A stretch of 64,000 nt of DNA from Bettongia penicillata ogilbyi (taxonomy: Eukaryota; Chordata; Mammalia; Diprotodontia; Potoroidae), in assembly GCA_023548195.1 (NCBI GenBank), contig JAJHZJ010000221.1, positions 1,656,001-1,720,000 of the forward strand, in the 5' to 3' direction. The notes under the pieces were generated by a model, which saw only the letters and a list, made by a program, of their open reading frames with translations, was not told the DNA's origin and did not search any database. Position 1 is the first letter of the stretch; each line of letters opens with the position of its first letter. This document shows positions 21,940 through 32,245 of this stretch, piece by piece. The translations under genes and the position numbers were made by a program.

Positions 21940-22090
21940 GTTCAAGCCCCAGCTCTGCCACTAACTATGTGTGTTTTAGGACAATTTATTCTGAGCCTCA
22001 ATTTCCTCTTCTGTAAAATGGGAATGGTTGTCATTGTATCCTCCACCTCCAAAGAATGCCATGAGCAAAGGGCTTTGTAAGCTGTCTATG
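21940..22090 (+). mobile_element. MIR-like SINE
   Basis: 'gggttcaagccccagctctg' (B-box side), 'cctcaatttcctcttctgta' and 'caaagggctttgtaagctg' occur in order on the plus strand. Confidence 0.65.
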
Positions 22091-22129
22091 AAGCCAAAAC
22101 AAGGAGGAAGCGCCAGGTCGGCTCCAGAA

Positions 22130-22262
22130 ATTCAAAGAAGTGACTAGCTCAAAATTGAAACAAACACTAAAAAATAAAAAATTAGTAATGGTCAGAGGCT
22201 GGAATTGAACTCATGATTCCAAGTCCAGGAGTCTAACTACTCCCTCAGACAGCTTCTCTAAC
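22130..22262 (-). mobile_element. MIR-like SINE fragment
   Basis: 'gtgactagctcaaaattgaa' and 'ggctggaattgaactcatga' are reverse-strand B-box-side phrases. Confidence 0.5.
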
Positions 22263-22387
22263 AGATATTATTGTTACTGATAAAATGGAAACATCGACCT
22301 CTGAACTCCCTCCCCCAAAACCTCCCTCCCACTGTCATGGTGCTGAGTGTTTCTTGAGTCACAAAAACATTTATTTCATTCAGTATA

Positions 22388-22560
22388 CATACACACATAT
22401 ACTTATAAAATACTTGCATACATATACGCACATGTATATATGCTCTTATATATATAAATATATATAAGTACATACATTCTTATACACATGCATATGCCCT
22501 TATACATGTACATGAACAATATACATATGCATAAACATATACTTACATCTACATTTACAG
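22388..22560. repeat. AT/CA-alternating low-complexity tract
   Basis: Interleaved TATA, CATA and CACA units. It creates short frames on both strands (22258-22473, 22285-22467) that are not genes. Confidence 0.85.
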
Positions 22561-22580
22561 ATAAGAAAAAAAAAGAGAGA

Positions 22581-22619
22581 GGAAGGAAGGAAGGAAGGAA
22601 GGAAGGAAGGAAGGAAGGA

Positions 22620-22699
<80 letters not shown>

Positions 22700-22827
22700 A
22701 AAAAAGAAAGAAAAAAAGAAAGAAAAAGAAAGAAAGAAAAAGAAAGAAAGAAAAAAAGAAAGAAAAAAAAGAAAGAAAGAAAAGAAAGAAAGAAAGAAAG
22801 AGAAAGGAAGAAAAAAAAAAAGAAAGC
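22581..22827. repeat. (GGAA)n then (GAAA)n microsatellite
   Basis: About ten GGAA units (22581-22620) are followed by about 200 bp of AAAG units with scattered A-run interruptions. The 132-codon Lys-rich frame at 22488-22886 and its minus-strand counterpart are translations of this tract. Confidence 0.95.
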
Positions 22828-22969
22828 ATCACCTCACCTTGGCCCCAGTGGGCACCTTAGCAATCCTTTGGTTTGCTTTTCGTTGATTCCAGTTCACTTT
22901 CACCACTAACCTTCAGCCCTTTCTTCTCAAGTCTCTATCCTCAAAACATCCCATCCTACACAGCTTACT

Positions 22970-23092
22970 ACCTGCATTATCTTGTACAAATAACTTAGTC
23001 CCTTTGGGTCTCAATTTCTCCATCTGTCAAATGAAGAGGTTGAACTGTATAGCCTCTAAGCTTCCTTCCAGCTCTAAATCTATGAACAATTA
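22970..23092 (+). mobile_element. MIR-like SINE, 3' part
   Basis: 'gtctcaatttctccatctgt' and 'cttccagctctaaatctatg' end a plus-strand copy. Confidence 0.65.
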
Positions 23093-23104
23093 TATATAAT
23101 AATA

Positions 23105-23230
23105 GTCAACTAAGTGGCAAAGAGGTTTGAATGCTGGACCTGAAGGCAGGAAGACCTGAGTTCAAATTTGGCCTCAGACGCTTACCAGCTTAGTGAAGTC
23201 ACTTAACACCACTTGCTACAGTTTCTTTTT
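23105..23230 (+). mobile_element. SINE 5' half, interrupted
   Basis: The tRNA-like head and B-box ('gacctgagttcaaatttggc') are present. The copy breaks after 'ttgctacagtttct', where an L1 3' end begins. The remainder is probably 23580-23745. Confidence 0.7.
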
Positions 23231-23560
23231 AAAAATTTTTTATTTATTTTATTTTTAATCTATAAAATAAAACAGGCAATTCCTTAATATAGTAGAATAA
23301 AAAAAAAAGGTGATTGTTCATGAAACTGAAAACTCTATTATGTACAACTTGCTATTCCTTTTAAATATGTAATAAAGTTAACATGTAAATTAATTTTTCT
23401 TTCTTTTCCTTCCCTCTCCCACGGATGGCTACCATTAGACACAAATATATTTATGTAAAATCATTGTATACGTACTTCTATTTATCAATCCCTCCTCTGG
23501 GTGAAGATAGTATCTTCCTTCATAGGTCCTTTGTAGTTAATTCCAATATTTATAATAGAC
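23231..23560 (-). mobile_element. L1 3' end, reverse strand
   Basis: Starts with a T-rich run (reverse of an A-rich tail), then 'aaaataaaacaggcaattcc', 'gtacaacttgctattccttt' and 'ggctaccattagacacaaat', all phrases of a marsupial L1-type 3' end. It appears to have inserted in a SINE. Confidence 0.6.
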
Positions 23561-23579
23561 AAGATGACTTAGTCCTTCT

Positions 23580-23745
23580 AAATTGCCTCAATTACACAAT
23601 AGGAATTATTAACCTAATTATTAATAATCTACCTCCTAGGGTTTTTGTGAGGATCCAGTTAGGTAAGACACTGTTTATAAGCAACTTAGCATAGTCCCTG
23701 GCACATAGCAGGTTCTATGTAAATGCTTATTCTCTTCCTCCACTG
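23580..23745 (+). mobile_element. CORE-SINE 3' half
   Basis: 'ctacctcctagggtttttgt', 'agcatagtccctggcacata' and 'gtaaatgcttattctc' form the CORE and L2-like tail. Probably the other half of 23105-23230. Confidence 0.65.
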
Positions 23746-23887
23746 GTTATTGCAATAAAAATGATCAGAAAAATCCAAAATAATTTTTCCTTCCTCAACA
23801 GTCTTATAATATTTTGCTTATACCTTTCATATGCACTTAAAAGATTCCATTTTTAAGTTTTATTTACTCTCACACATGCCTTATCAA

Positions 23888-24058
23888 TTTAATTCAACAA
23901 ACACTTATTGAGCATCTACTATGTGCCAGGCAGTGCTGGACCCTGGGGATAGGTATGTACAGACAAACATCAAATAGCCCCTGCCCCCAAGGAGCTTATA
24001 CTCAAATGAGAGACAGACAACATGGACACACATATACCTATATAAAGTAAATGCAAAG
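23888..24058 (-). mobile_element. L2 3' end
   Basis: 'ttcaacaaacacttattgag', 'ctatgtgccaggcagtgctg' and 'gcccccaaggagcttatact' are the reversed L2 tail. Confidence 0.8.
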
Positions 24059-24061
24059 AGC

Positions 24062-24145
24062 TTGGCAGTTCCTTGAGGACAGAGACTATGTGTTTTTTCC
24101 TTGCCTTTGTATATCCATCAGTGCTCTGTAAGGTCAATTGTCATT
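24062..24145 (+). mobile_element. L2 3' fragment
   Basis: 'ccttgaggacagagactatg' and 'ccttgcctttgtatatcc' lie on the plus strand, back-to-back with the previous reverse copy. Confidence 0.5.
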
Positions 24146-24524
24146 TAACCTGCTTCATTGATGAAACTTTTAGAAAAACAATCTTTACTTGTGAATCTAG
24201 ACAGATTCACGCTCCTCCTCCCCACCAGGTATCTTTTCTAACTAAGCAAGATGAACGTAAAAGCACTTTCATATACAACTTGATTAAAGCGCCAGTCTGT
24301 CTTATACAAGTAAGTAGGCATAATTCACATGAATTATTTATTTGGTCTTTTCTACAGAGATCCTAACAAAGGCACTGGTTACTGACTACGCTTTATGGAA
24401 AATGAATGAAATCACATCACCGATATTTCACAGCATCTACTCTATAGATGTTACCTGGTGATCATTTTTAGTTATTTATTGACAATGTCACTGGAACACT
24501 GAGTTACTGACCTTTCGGAGGAGC

Positions 24525-24708
24525 AGTGTTACATGGTGGAGAGTAGCCTGGACTTTGTCTCAAAGGACCCAGGTTCTGCCCCATTGTTATCAATGTTAAC
24601 AATGTGGGTGTGTCCATCTACCTCTGTAGACCTGTTTCCTTGTTTGTCAAATCAGAAGATTGAATTAGATGACGCCCAAGGGCACTTTCAGCTCTAAATC
24701 TATGGCCT
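24525..24708 (+). mobile_element. MIR-like SINE
   Basis: 'gcagtgttacatggtggaga', 'ggacccaggttctgcc' and the 'cagctctaaatctatggcc' end are present. Confidence 0.65.
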
Positions 24709-24709
24709 T

Positions 24710-26060
24710 ATGTTGGAAAATACATTTATATGTATAAACGTGTAAGGTATATCGCCCATGTAGGTTACATGCGTGTTCACACTAGTCTGCCTAAATACAT
24801 CTCATAGGAAAGTGTGAATAGATGTCTTTGCAGTAGTCTCCTTTACCTGTCCTTCTCCAAAGGAGATTTTGATTCCTTCCAGGAGAACAGGAGATTGGGA
24901 CAGTGAGGTTCACTGTCCTGTTTGCTTCAGAGATAGCCTACTAGACAACATTTAGGATTATCTTCCTTCTTCCCGCCCAAATGTTATTAATCTAGGAGAA
25001 ATATTTTTTAGGTTCAAGCCTTTCTACTAATCACTAACACTTAATAGGGAAGGGGTGTCTCAAGCTATATCTGAAGACTTGATTCCCTTCCACCAAATGC
25101 CAGCTTTGTCCCTTAATTACTATAAAGCATCCAGGTAATCATTCTCCACTATTGAGGAGAGTCTTGTGCAAATGGGCTTGACCCTAAGGTTAAATATGTA
25201 ACTTTCCTTTTTTAAAAATTTAATGATAAGAATTTAAGAAGCATAAAGTATTTGTATGATAATTCCATGGTCCTGCTGAAATGTATTTTTTCTTTCGAAT
25301 ATTTGTTAAGATCACCTGCTAACTTTCAGCAAAGAACAGGCGGGATTGGTCAATAATTGGGAATGAATTGATAGTGCTATCTGGAGAAGGAAGCATTTTC
25401 CTAAAATATCATTTCAACTGACAGTAGGTTTTTAAAGATAATTTAAATTCATTTTGAAAAAAGAAAAATTTTCTAGGTAATCAGCTTTTTTTTTATTCAT
25501 TGGCTAATAATGGACATTTTATTTCATTTAATCGGTACTTGGTTTTTGAAAAAACAAAGAGAAGCAAAATTGAAAAAGTTTCACAAAGAGCTTACATTTA
25601 TGCCTTATGAAATGGCTATTATTTTTGGCAGTAGTAATACATTCTTTATATATTGGCTTATAGACTTAGTACCAGTTTAAAAAATTTTTTTTTCATCAGA
25701 AAATCTGTGATACTCAAAAATGACTGACTTGTTTTGATTCTTTTCTTGGTCTATAGTACAAGGAAAAAATAATGCTGGCAAAATTAACATGCAATATTCT
25801 CTCTCTCTCCCTCCCTTTTTTTTATTAAACTAATCTTAACCATATGTAACTACAAAATGTCACCCAAAAGACCCTGTTTTTTAGTATAAATTTTATATAA
25901 CAATAATTAAACACTAAGGAAAAAGATAAACCATTAACTTGTATAAAATTCTAGTTTAATTAAAGTTGCCTCTATGCATGAGCAATAGTAAAAGAGAAAT
26001 TTGATTCTGTGAAAAAGAAGATCTGGACACCAAAGCAGAGTTTTGTTCCTCATGATAAAT
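24710..26060. other. AT-rich repeat-poor stretch
   Basis: No repeat or gene recognised, apart from short T and CT runs near 25495 and 25798. Composition is even and AT-rich with many TAAT words. It could be ordinary gene-desert DNA. Confidence 0.35.
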
Positions 26061-26064
26061 CAGT

Positions 26065-26190
26065 TAAATGGTCTGAGTTCTAGCCTAGATTCTACAACTA
26101 GAACTGGGTGACCTTGAGCAAATCACTTGACTTCTCTGAGATTCAGTTTCTTCAGTAGTAAAAAAAATGAGGTGGCTAATGAGATCAGAA
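26065..26190 (+). mobile_element. MIR-like SINE
   Basis: 'ctgagttctagcctagattc', 'gggtgaccttgagcaaatca' and 'gagattcagtttcttcagta' in plus-strand order. Confidence 0.6.
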
Positions 26191-26449
26191 CATTATAGAG
26201 TTGGAAGGGACCTTTCTGGCAAGAGTCAGGCGATTTTAAGCCAGTTCTTCTGTGTCCAAACCACTGCTCCTTCTACTCAACTATATGTGGTTGAGCTAGA
26301 TAATCTCTAGAGTCCCTTCCAGTCCCTACATTGCATAATAAACTAATAATTAAACTAGTTCTTTGAGGGCATTAGTTAAAGAAATTAACCGCAATTCAAC
26401 CTTTGTTCTGTAAGTTGGAAATTAAACATAATTACCAGTTTATAAAAAG

Positions 26450-26572
26450 ATGAATGATTGAGCATTTATTAGGCATTTATTATATGCCAGACAGTGGACA
26501 AAGCCTAGAAAATACAAATACAAAACCTACACTGTCCCTGGCCTCAGGGAGCTTCTTTTCTAATTGGGAGTT
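26450..26572 (-). mobile_element. L2 3' end
   Basis: 'gattgagcatttattaggca' and 'gtccctggcctcagggagct' are reversed L2-tail phrases. Confidence 0.7.
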
Positions 26573-27205
26573 GTTTTAAGAAAGACCTTGATATCAGGGA
26601 GGTGATGCCACGACATGCAAGTGAATTGGGTTTAAGTGAAGGCGGGTTGTGCAAAGTCATCAGCCTCACTTTCTCCTCCAGAGCCATCTGGGTCCAGTGG
26701 CCAGACATAGATCAGGGCAACTGGAGATGACTCTGGATGTAGTGAGAGACCTTGGCCTTTTTAAGCAAGGTCTTCAGCAGGTCTCAGTTTGACTAAAGCA
26801 AAACTCATTCAGTGATTAAGATGAGGTAAGAAATGAGGCAAAGAATGGCCTCTTTTACCCAGTCAAAAAAAAATTTCAATCTAGGAGGGGAAGACCCTTA
26901 AGGTGTCTGTCCAAAATAGAAACAATTGCTATTTACATTCACTCTGAGACAATCAGGGCCCAAACAATTACCAAATGGGGACTGAGGTGGTGCCTTGGGA
27001 ATGATTGGGTCTATTTCCTCACATATTTTGGCTCCAGGGCTTCTTCCAATCCACCATTCAAAGTCTGCCCTCTCAATTCTTTCCTCTGTGTCTCATTCCC
27101 TGCTTCTCCTCTTAGCAGTCTCTCAGTCCACTAGAGGTCATGGCTCCCTATATGTATTCAAATTCACAAGAATGTCCTTCAGGGAAACACTAAGCCTGTG
27201 TGACT
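26573..27205 (-). mobile_element. RTE/BovB-type LINE 3' region
   Basis: The left part carries 'gatatcagggaggtgatgcc', 'tgggtttaagtgaaggcggg' and 'cctccagagccatctgggtc', homologous to 330-470, 27240-27400 and 53400-53500. It extends rightward beyond the region shared with the SINE at 27223. That suggests the LINE itself and not just a SINE tail. The right limit is uncertain, and the 93-codon frame at 26995-27276 has no motif. Confidence 0.55.
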
Positions 27206-27222
27206 TTAGGCACTCAAAAGTG

Positions 27223-27532
27223 TGTTTGTCCTTCGTTGCCAAAGAAAACCATGACATCAGGGAAATAATGGCATGACTTGCACTTGACTTTGTTTTGCAT
27301 GAGGGAGGGTTGTGCAGGTCACCAGCCTCACTTTTCCACCAGAGCCATCTGAATCCAGTGGCCAGATATTCATCAGGATGACTGGAGATGACCCAAGATG
27401 AGGCAATTGGGGTTAAGTGACTTGCCCAAGGTCACATGGCTAGTGAGTGTCAAGTGTCTGAGGTGAAATCTGAACTCAGGTTCTCCTGACTCCTGCACCG
27501 GTGCTCTATCCACTGCACCACCTAGCTGCCCC
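27223..27532 (-). mobile_element. tRNA-headed SINE with RTE-like tail (MAR1-like)
   Basis: On the minus strand it reads tRNA head ('cagctaggtggtgcagtgga'), B-box region, a middle 'ctggccactggattcagatg', then an RTE-type 3' end shared with 26580-26700. The flanks form a 15-bp target duplication (27208-27222 and 27533-27547, 13 of 15 identical, starting 'aggcactca'). So this is a complete, separate insertion that used RTE-type machinery. Confidence 0.85.
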
Positions 27533-27739
27533 AGGCACTCATACGTGGTACCAGGGTATAAGGTAGGATGATGAGGTGGACACCCAGTTTAGATATCCCA
27601 GCTATCCTAGTTAACAGCAAAATGTGCCAGATATTGGGCTAAGTACCAAGTGTTAAGTGAAGGACTTCAAATTCCAAATAGAGCATTTTAAATTTGATCC
27701 TGGAGGATAAGACCAGAGTACAGGGGAAGGTCACCTGGA

Positions 27740-28390
27740 ATGAATTCATGGACTCAAGCATTCTTGAGGTCAAGGTAAGGATTTATTATGCTTTTCAGTG
27801 GGCAAGAGTTCTTAGGGAACCTGCAACCTTAGAGGGGTACAGGTAAAGTTTATATAGGATATTTTATAGTAAAACATGTGCCAAATATGCTAACTAGATG
27901 ATTCTGGGTGAGATTAGGGAATGGTTAAGGAGAGGTTAGTTCTGAAAGGAACATGCACTTTTGGTTTCTACTGCACAGGTATTTTACCCAGAGTTCACAG
28001 AGATATACCCCAAGGGGGAGGGGGCTACACAGAAGTGTGGTTTTAGGTCTGAAACATCACCATATCAACTAGTGCTCAGGACTGGCTAATATCAGTAATA
28101 TCAGGCTCCTCTCATCAATGTCTTGTTAGAAAAGCTAAATGTAAAAGACAAGATAAATGTCTAAGTCTAGGATACAGATGATTGTTCAGTGAGTAGTAAA
28201 TGTCATTATGACCCAGCACACAGCTGATTCAGACTAATAAGTTCCATAGGTGCTTGGGCTAGGGAGAAATTGCCTGGGATAGTGTACTGAGGTTAGAGAG
28301 AAATGTGATTTTGAGAGAGAAATGTGATTTTAGAATTGGGGTCCAAGCACATGTACCCAAACACCCCATCAGGATGTGTCAATCTACTCC
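27740..28390 (-). mobile_element. LTR-like segment, unclassified
   Basis: On the minus strand there is an AATAAA (reverse of 'tttatt' at 27782-27787) near one end and no coding frame. The far end carries a 17-bp direct repeat with a 19-bp period ('gagagaaatgtgatttt', 28296-28312 and 28315-28331). Length and layout suit a solo LTR, but terminal TG..CA and a target duplication could not be shown. Confidence 0.3.
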
Positions 28391-28449
28391 CCTAGGCGTC
28401 ACTCATCATCTTTGTAATTTAGAGACCAAAGTGTTCCTTCACTGGCCTC

Positions 28450-28582
28450 CATTTCTTTTTATCTCCTCCATTAAAATATAAGCTCCTTCAGGGCAGGTGA
28501 ATTTTTTGCCTTTTTTTCATATTCCTAGAGATAAGCATCTGGGCCAGGATTAATAAATGCTTTTTGCCTGACCAACAAAGGC
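28450..28582 (+). mobile_element. L2 3' end
   Basis: 'tataagctccttcagggcag', 'atattcctagagataagcat' and 'aataaatgctttttgcctga' form an L2 tail. Confidence 0.7.
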
Positions 28583-28984
28583 AGAATTCATTTGACGAGA
28601 CTCAGGATTATAGGACTATAATGAGGGTGGGGTGGGAACTGGAGGAAATCTCACTTGAATGGGTGAGACATGGCTGGAAATAAAAGTCAAAAGCAGTCAG
28701 TCACCATTCTCAAGTTGTTAATATTCCAATAGAAGAAGACAATAAATATTGGTGGATTAAGCTGAGGAAGTAAGGAGGTTGATCAGAAAGGAAGGTTGCA
28801 ATACTTCTTCTTTAGAGACATTTTCATTGATAAAACTACATACATTTCTATTACTGAGTCATTTGACCACACCAACAACTTTGATGGCAAGAACGTGTGA
28901 TTCTAAATTTAAGATAGGGTATTATGGAAGATTTGTTTAGTTTCTATAATTTACTTTAACAGCAAATGGATTTATATAATTAAT

Positions 28985-29118
28985 AATCATGGTAGCTAAC
29001 ATTTATATAAACCTTTAAGTTTGCAAAGCACTTGACATATATTATCTCATTTGATCCTTATAACAACCTCTAAGGCAGGTAAGATTATTATCCCCATTTT
29101 ATAGATGAGTAAACTAAT
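28985..29118 (-). mobile_element. MIR/CORE-SINE fragment
   Basis: 'ggtagctaacatttatataa', 'gcaaagcacttgacatatat' and 'attatccccattttatagat' are the reversed CORE and tail. Confidence 0.75.
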
Positions 29119-29686
29119 CAATGACAATGACAAATGACCACAGAATACAAACACTGCATCCGGAAAATATTTTTTTTTGTCCTAAGAAAGTCTAAAGTGT
29201 TAGAACAGGCCAAAAGTCGTATAGAGCAGTAGCTATTTCTTAAGAAGTCAAGGCTTGCACTCACTACTATGAACAATCTGTCCAAAAGTTTTATCAGCAT
29301 TTCTCTGTAGTTATTGCATAATCATCACACTGTTTTTTCAGTGCAGAAATAAGTTTATAATCTTTTATCACATGGTATAATTCTGCTTATCATGCCATCA
29401 CAAGGTAAACAGAGCAGCAATGTATTCCACAGTGGCATATGGGTACACATTTATCTCTCGAGCATTGTGAAGTGGAAACCTAAAATTCTCAGCACACACG
29501 CATTGTACATACTCGATTTTAAGGTATATTCAGTATTCCATGCATCCTAATCTTGCACCAAATTATTTTTTAAGTAATACTGGCACAATTTTTTTTAAAA
29601 AGTTCTACATAGTGGTTGCACAACACTTTTTTTGCAAAAAAAAAATGGCAAAATCTGTGACTATTATTTAGTGAAATGCTGTATAC
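29119..29686. other. Unassigned AT-rich sequence
   Basis: No repeat recognised except poly-A/T runs near 29168 and 29630. The 60-codon minus frame here has no known motif. Confidence 0.35.
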
Positions 29687-29901
29687 TATTGTCACTGTCT
29701 GACTCTTACTGATCTCATGGATCATACTGGCCATGGGGTTTTCTTGGCAAAGATACTGGAGTGCTTTTTATTTCCTTCGTCAATAGATTAAGACAAATAG
29801 AGGTTAAGTGATTTGCCCAGCTAGTGTCTTAAGCCAGATTTGAACTCAGGCTTTTCTGATCCCAGGCCCAACACTCTAACCACTCAGCCATCTAGCTGCC
29901 A
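29687..29901 (-). mobile_element. tRNA-headed marsupial SINE
   Basis: 'ggggttttcttggcaaagat', 'ggttaagtgatttgcccagc' and the head 'cactcagccatctagctgcc' give a reverse-strand copy with small internal losses. Confidence 0.85.
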
Positions 29902-30059
29902 TTTTCTCTGCAGCTGTACTTCACTTTAAAATATTAAGACAATATCACCATCAACAAACCATTCAGTGAATTACTATCTATCATTCTGTGACTGTGGGAC
30001 ACTCAAACCAGCACCTACGTTCAACTTGTCAGAAGCATTTGAGGTGTCCAGTTCTATCA

Positions 30060-30404
30060 TCAAGCTGAAAGAAGCCGGAAGGACAATGCTAATATGAGAA
30101 ACACCTTACTAGTAAAAATGGAATTTTGAATGTTGCTGCTTCTCAGGATGATCCCCTGACGTAATGCCTGCTTCTCCTCCAACTTTGCTCCCTCTGGAAG
30201 TGGCCTCTGCCAGTATCTTGATTCTACAGCTGTACTTAAGGATTCTAACAGCTGCAGAAAGAAGGCTGATGCCAAGGACTCCCAGGGAGGAAACCAATAG
30301 TCACGGGCTGGTAAGGGAAGTGAAAGCTGTGCTTCATCACTAACAGACACCGACATGGAGGGAATGGGGCACAGTTCCCTAGCCTGGTGGTCCTGAAGAG
30401 TCAC
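30060..30404 (-). other. Unassigned open frame of 114 codons
   Basis: A minus-strand ATG frame with a Leu/Ser-rich middle. Adjacent frames are also partly open (30109-30297) and the region is GC-richer than its surroundings. I do not recognise the protein. No signal peptide, zinc finger or retroelement motif is visible, and no splice sites or polyadenylation signal are convincing. A worn LTR or old exon cannot be excluded. Confidence 0.2.
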
Positions 30405-30502
30405 CCTGGGGATTAAGCAGAGCCCTGAATGATGTCAGCACCCTGAGTCAAAGTCCTAGTTCCCTCAAGCTAGTTGTCACTCTGTTGGGTTCTTGTTTTA
30501 GA

Positions 30503-30715
30503 GGCAGCTAGGTGGCTCACTGGATAGAGAGCTGGGCCTCAGTAAGACTTGAGTTCATATTTGGCCTAAGATACTAGCTGTGTGACCCTGACCAAGTCAC
30601 TTAACTTCTATTTGTCTTAATCCGCTGGAAAAGAAAACTACAAACCCCTCCAGTATCATTGCCAAGAAGACCTCATACAGGATCCGAGTCGGACTCAGCT
30701 GAATGACTGAACACC
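30503..30715 (+). mobile_element. tRNA-headed marsupial SINE
   Basis: Head 'ggcagctaggtggctcactg', B-box side 'gacttgagttcatatttggc' and tail 'gtcggactcagctgaatgac' are present. The body is somewhat shortened. Confidence 0.85.
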
Positions 30716-31024
30716 AACTTCACCTAACTTTCCTGAGCTTAGGGCTTTGCATTTGGATCAATTCCTTGGTACCTAGCTCAGTTTTTTTCCTCCTCTGACT
30801 CAAACTCAGCTACTTCCAAATCTGCCTCTGTTTCCTTTCCGTATCTCCTCACTCCTTTTAGCATGATACTTCTGGCTGCCTGTGAATTCTATAGTCAAAC
30901 GATGTTGGGCATTTCCAGTTTGTTTCCAACTTGCAGTGAATGGCATTGAGCAAGGTTAGTAGTGCCTTCTCTCAGAATTACACACATGTATATGTAGTGT
31001 ATCATACAAACATATGCATGTATA

Positions 31025-31145
31025 TATCTCATCCTCCATTAGAATTTAGTTTCTTGAGGGTATTTGTCTTTATAGCATCAACACCTAGCACAATGCCAGG
31101 CACATAATATGTGTGTAATAAATGATTATTGATTAAATGATCGAT
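31025..31145 (+). mobile_element. L2 3' end
   Basis: 'cacctagcacaatgccaggc' and 'taataaatgattattgatta' close an L2 tail. Confidence 0.7.
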
Positions 31146-31624
31146 TCAAAAGCCCAGCTGACCCAAAACAAACTTACGCTTTGTACAAGAAGAACGATCA
31201 GTGCACTTGAGCTGACCCTTCCAAAATTTCATCTTCAGAGAACTAGAAAAACAATATTTTCTAGGGATGGCCCTTCATTACCAAACTCCCTTTATGCCCT
31301 AGGTTAGCAGAGCCCTAGTATCATCTTCTTATTAGCACAATAAAGACATGCTCTTTTTTACCCTGACATTAAATTGATTTTAAAGTAATGGTTATAGTTA
31401 TTCGGAAGTATAATATTATGACATTTTAATGTAGGCCTCAGGGGGCATGACTTACACCTATGTTATTGACCAAACATATAGTTATAAAGGCTACGAAATT
31501 CCAAACATTTCCAAACAGAAAATGAATTTTAATAACCCTCTATTTTAAGAAGAGGGAGCTAAATAAAATTGATAAAACAATGAGAGTTGCATTCTAAATA
31601 TTTCTCCTTCCTATTTGCCGGTCT

Positions 31625-31757
31625 CCTTCTCCTTCTAAAGTTCTCCTACTTCTATTTGAATAATGCTCATCCTTTAAAGCCCAATTCAGTCTTGTATCTT
31701 CTAGGAAATCTTCTCTGACTCTTTCACAAGGGTCTCTCCTTACTCTGAGCTCTTATA
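31625..31757 (+). mobile_element. L2 fragment
   Basis: 'ctcatcctttaaagcccaat' and 'ggaaatcttctctgactctt' are L2 3'-region phrases. Confidence 0.6.
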
Positions 31758-31880
31758 AATGAATGGATGAAGCATCAATTAAGTGCTTACCATGTGTAAA
31801 GCACTGTGCTAAACACTAGGGATATAAATAGAAAAGTCAGAGCGTTTCTGCGGACATTCTAATAAAGGAGATGACATCTA
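31757..31880 (-). mobile_element. L2-like tail of the YBX-containing repeat
   Basis: Reverse-strand 'gtgcttaccatgtgtaaagc' and 'actgtgctaaacactaggga' form an L2-type tail. On the minus strand it directly follows the YBX-like segment at 31881-32065, as the tail at 11395 follows its own. Confidence 0.65.
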
Positions 31881-32065
31881 CGGAAGGTTTCAGCTCCAAG
31901 TCAGACGTAAAGTCCTCATAGTCCTTAGGATTCATCGGCAAAGCAAAAGGTAATGCCTCATCTTGTATGTCATTTCCACTGATAAAATCATATCTGTTTG
32001 TGATCTTGAGCCATTTTTCAGTGGAGTTGGAAGCATTGCTAAGGTTCTTTGATTCAGGGTCCTAG
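31881..32065 (-). pseudogene. Second YBX-like fragment of the same repeat family
   Basis: On the minus strand this aligns with 11210-11375. Over the core (11251-11302 against the reverse of 31963-32014, approximate limits) I count about 41 of 52 identical bases. The linker shares a 'tgactt-gagct-aaacctt' stretch. Translation keeps KW, Y-FI, GND and an acidic end of the Y-box cold-shock start, and shares with the first copy the loss of one codon before KW and the change of YGF to YDF. The right end is cut by a TA/CA microsatellite. Alone it would not be called YBX; its relation to the first copy carries the call. Confidence 0.5.
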
Positions 32066-32245
32066 ACTGCATATATATGTATGTATGTAGGTATATATGT
32101 ACATATAAATATATACACACACATACACATAAATGTATATTTGCATGTGTGTTTATATACATATCAATAATATATCTTATAGATATGTGTGTATATATAC
32201 ACATATCTATTATATATACATACGTATCTATTACATAGATGTATA
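32066..32245. repeat. TA/CA/GTAT low-complexity tract
   Basis: Mixed TATA, CACA and GTAT units; it truncates the YBX-like repeat. Confidence 0.85.

Noticed and set aside
22488..22886. 132-codon Lys/Glu/Arg-rich open frame and its Phe/Leu-rich reverse
   Set aside because: Both are translations of the (GGAA)n/(GAAA)n microsatellite, open in several frames because the units lack stops.
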